A DNA stretch of 5,869 nt from an uncultured Actinomycetes bacterium (GTDB taxonomy: Bacteria > Actinomycetota > Thermoleophilia > Solirubrobacterales > Solirubrobacteraceae): NCBI GenBank assembly GCA_937888775.1, contig CALAQT010000226.1:1-5869 (forward strand), in the 5' to 3' direction. This document shows, piece after piece, positions 5,833-5,869 of this stretch. Numbering within the stretch: position 1 is the first letter of the stretch; each line of letters opens with the position of its first letter. The position numbers were made by a program, and so were the translations under genes. Under the pieces are notes generated by a model. It ran no database searches. It saw only the letters and a list, made by a program, of their open reading frames with translations, and was not told where the DNA came from.

Positions 5833-5869
5833 GTGACCTGGGACATATCCGCTGAGCGTCACAAAAGCC
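5833..5869. mobile_element. Possible insertion-sequence end at the window edge
   Basis: The last bases contain TGACCTGGGACATATCC (5834-5850) and end GAGCGTCACAAAAGCC, with short inverted GTGAC (5833-5837) and GTCAC (5858-5862). The GACCTGGGACA style resembles ends of some IS21/IS481-type elements as I remember them. No transposase is present in the window and no partner repeat exists at the other side, so this is a weak call. Confidence 0.18.

Larger units (their letters stand above)
5144..5869. other. Region without a recognisable gene
   Basis: Apart from the possible promoter of the propeller gene, I see no supported gene. Two overlapping minus frames (5690-5283 and 5862-5425) are open, but show mixed third-position composition, no good ribosome binding site and no known domain. 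Structures seen are CGGGCT-ctt-AGCCCG (5290-5304) and the larger hairpin at 5464-5497. The final ~35 bases have an insertion-sequence-end look (listed separately). Confidence 0.5.

Noticed and set aside
2623..5869. Shared CACAAAAGCC at 2623-2632 and at the window end
   Set aside because: Only ten bases; many such pairs are expected by chance. Not taken as an attachment repeat.

Overview
The window is GC-rich, with strong G/C preference at third codon positions in the clear genes. It looks like chromosomal DNA of a high-GC actinomycete. The best lineage hint is the secreted propeller protein: its C-terminal domain (an 'ISPRRFTA...LRLTLSEAATLTVAI' start and a 'GRYTAFIYATDHAGRRS...ITFTIV' end) resembles a surface-protein tail common in Thermoleophilia such as Solirubrobacterales. 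That placement is an inference from memory of the family, not a search result.

Layout from left to right. Positions 1-407 hold no convincing gene, but carry four head-to-tail 12-bp units built on the symmetric core GTGCNGCAC (217-264). Positions 408 to about 1657 (+) encode a phage-type tyrosine recombinase that is broken by at least four frameshifts, although every catalytic residue can still be read. Facing it on the minus strand is a compact two-gene operon. A ribbon-helix-helix/DUF433 antitoxin (2482-2069) overlaps a DUF5615 PIN-like toxin (2072-1713) through a TTGA start/stop junction. A leaderless-type -10 and GTAGC half-sites lie at the antitoxin start. A spacer (2483-2869) contains a strong hairpin. 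Next comes a 706-aa secreted PQQ-like beta-propeller/Ig-like protein (4990-2870, minus). A possible 55-aa upstream ORF (5112-4945, minus) overlaps its start. Positions 5144-5869 show no recognisable gene. They contain a strong hairpin (5464-5497), and the last ~35 bases might be the edge of an insertion sequence.

The dead integrase next to a toxin-antitoxin pair reads as the remnant of an integrated element, with the toxin-antitoxin pair possibly the part still under selection. The long propeller gene and the toxin-antitoxin genes have open frames, so the integrase frameshifts look more like true decay than window-wide sequencing error. I see no multi-gene system that I would call undescribed. 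The most unusual signals are the 12-bp iterons, the operator-like layout at the antitoxin start, and the coding-like small ORF ahead of the propeller gene.
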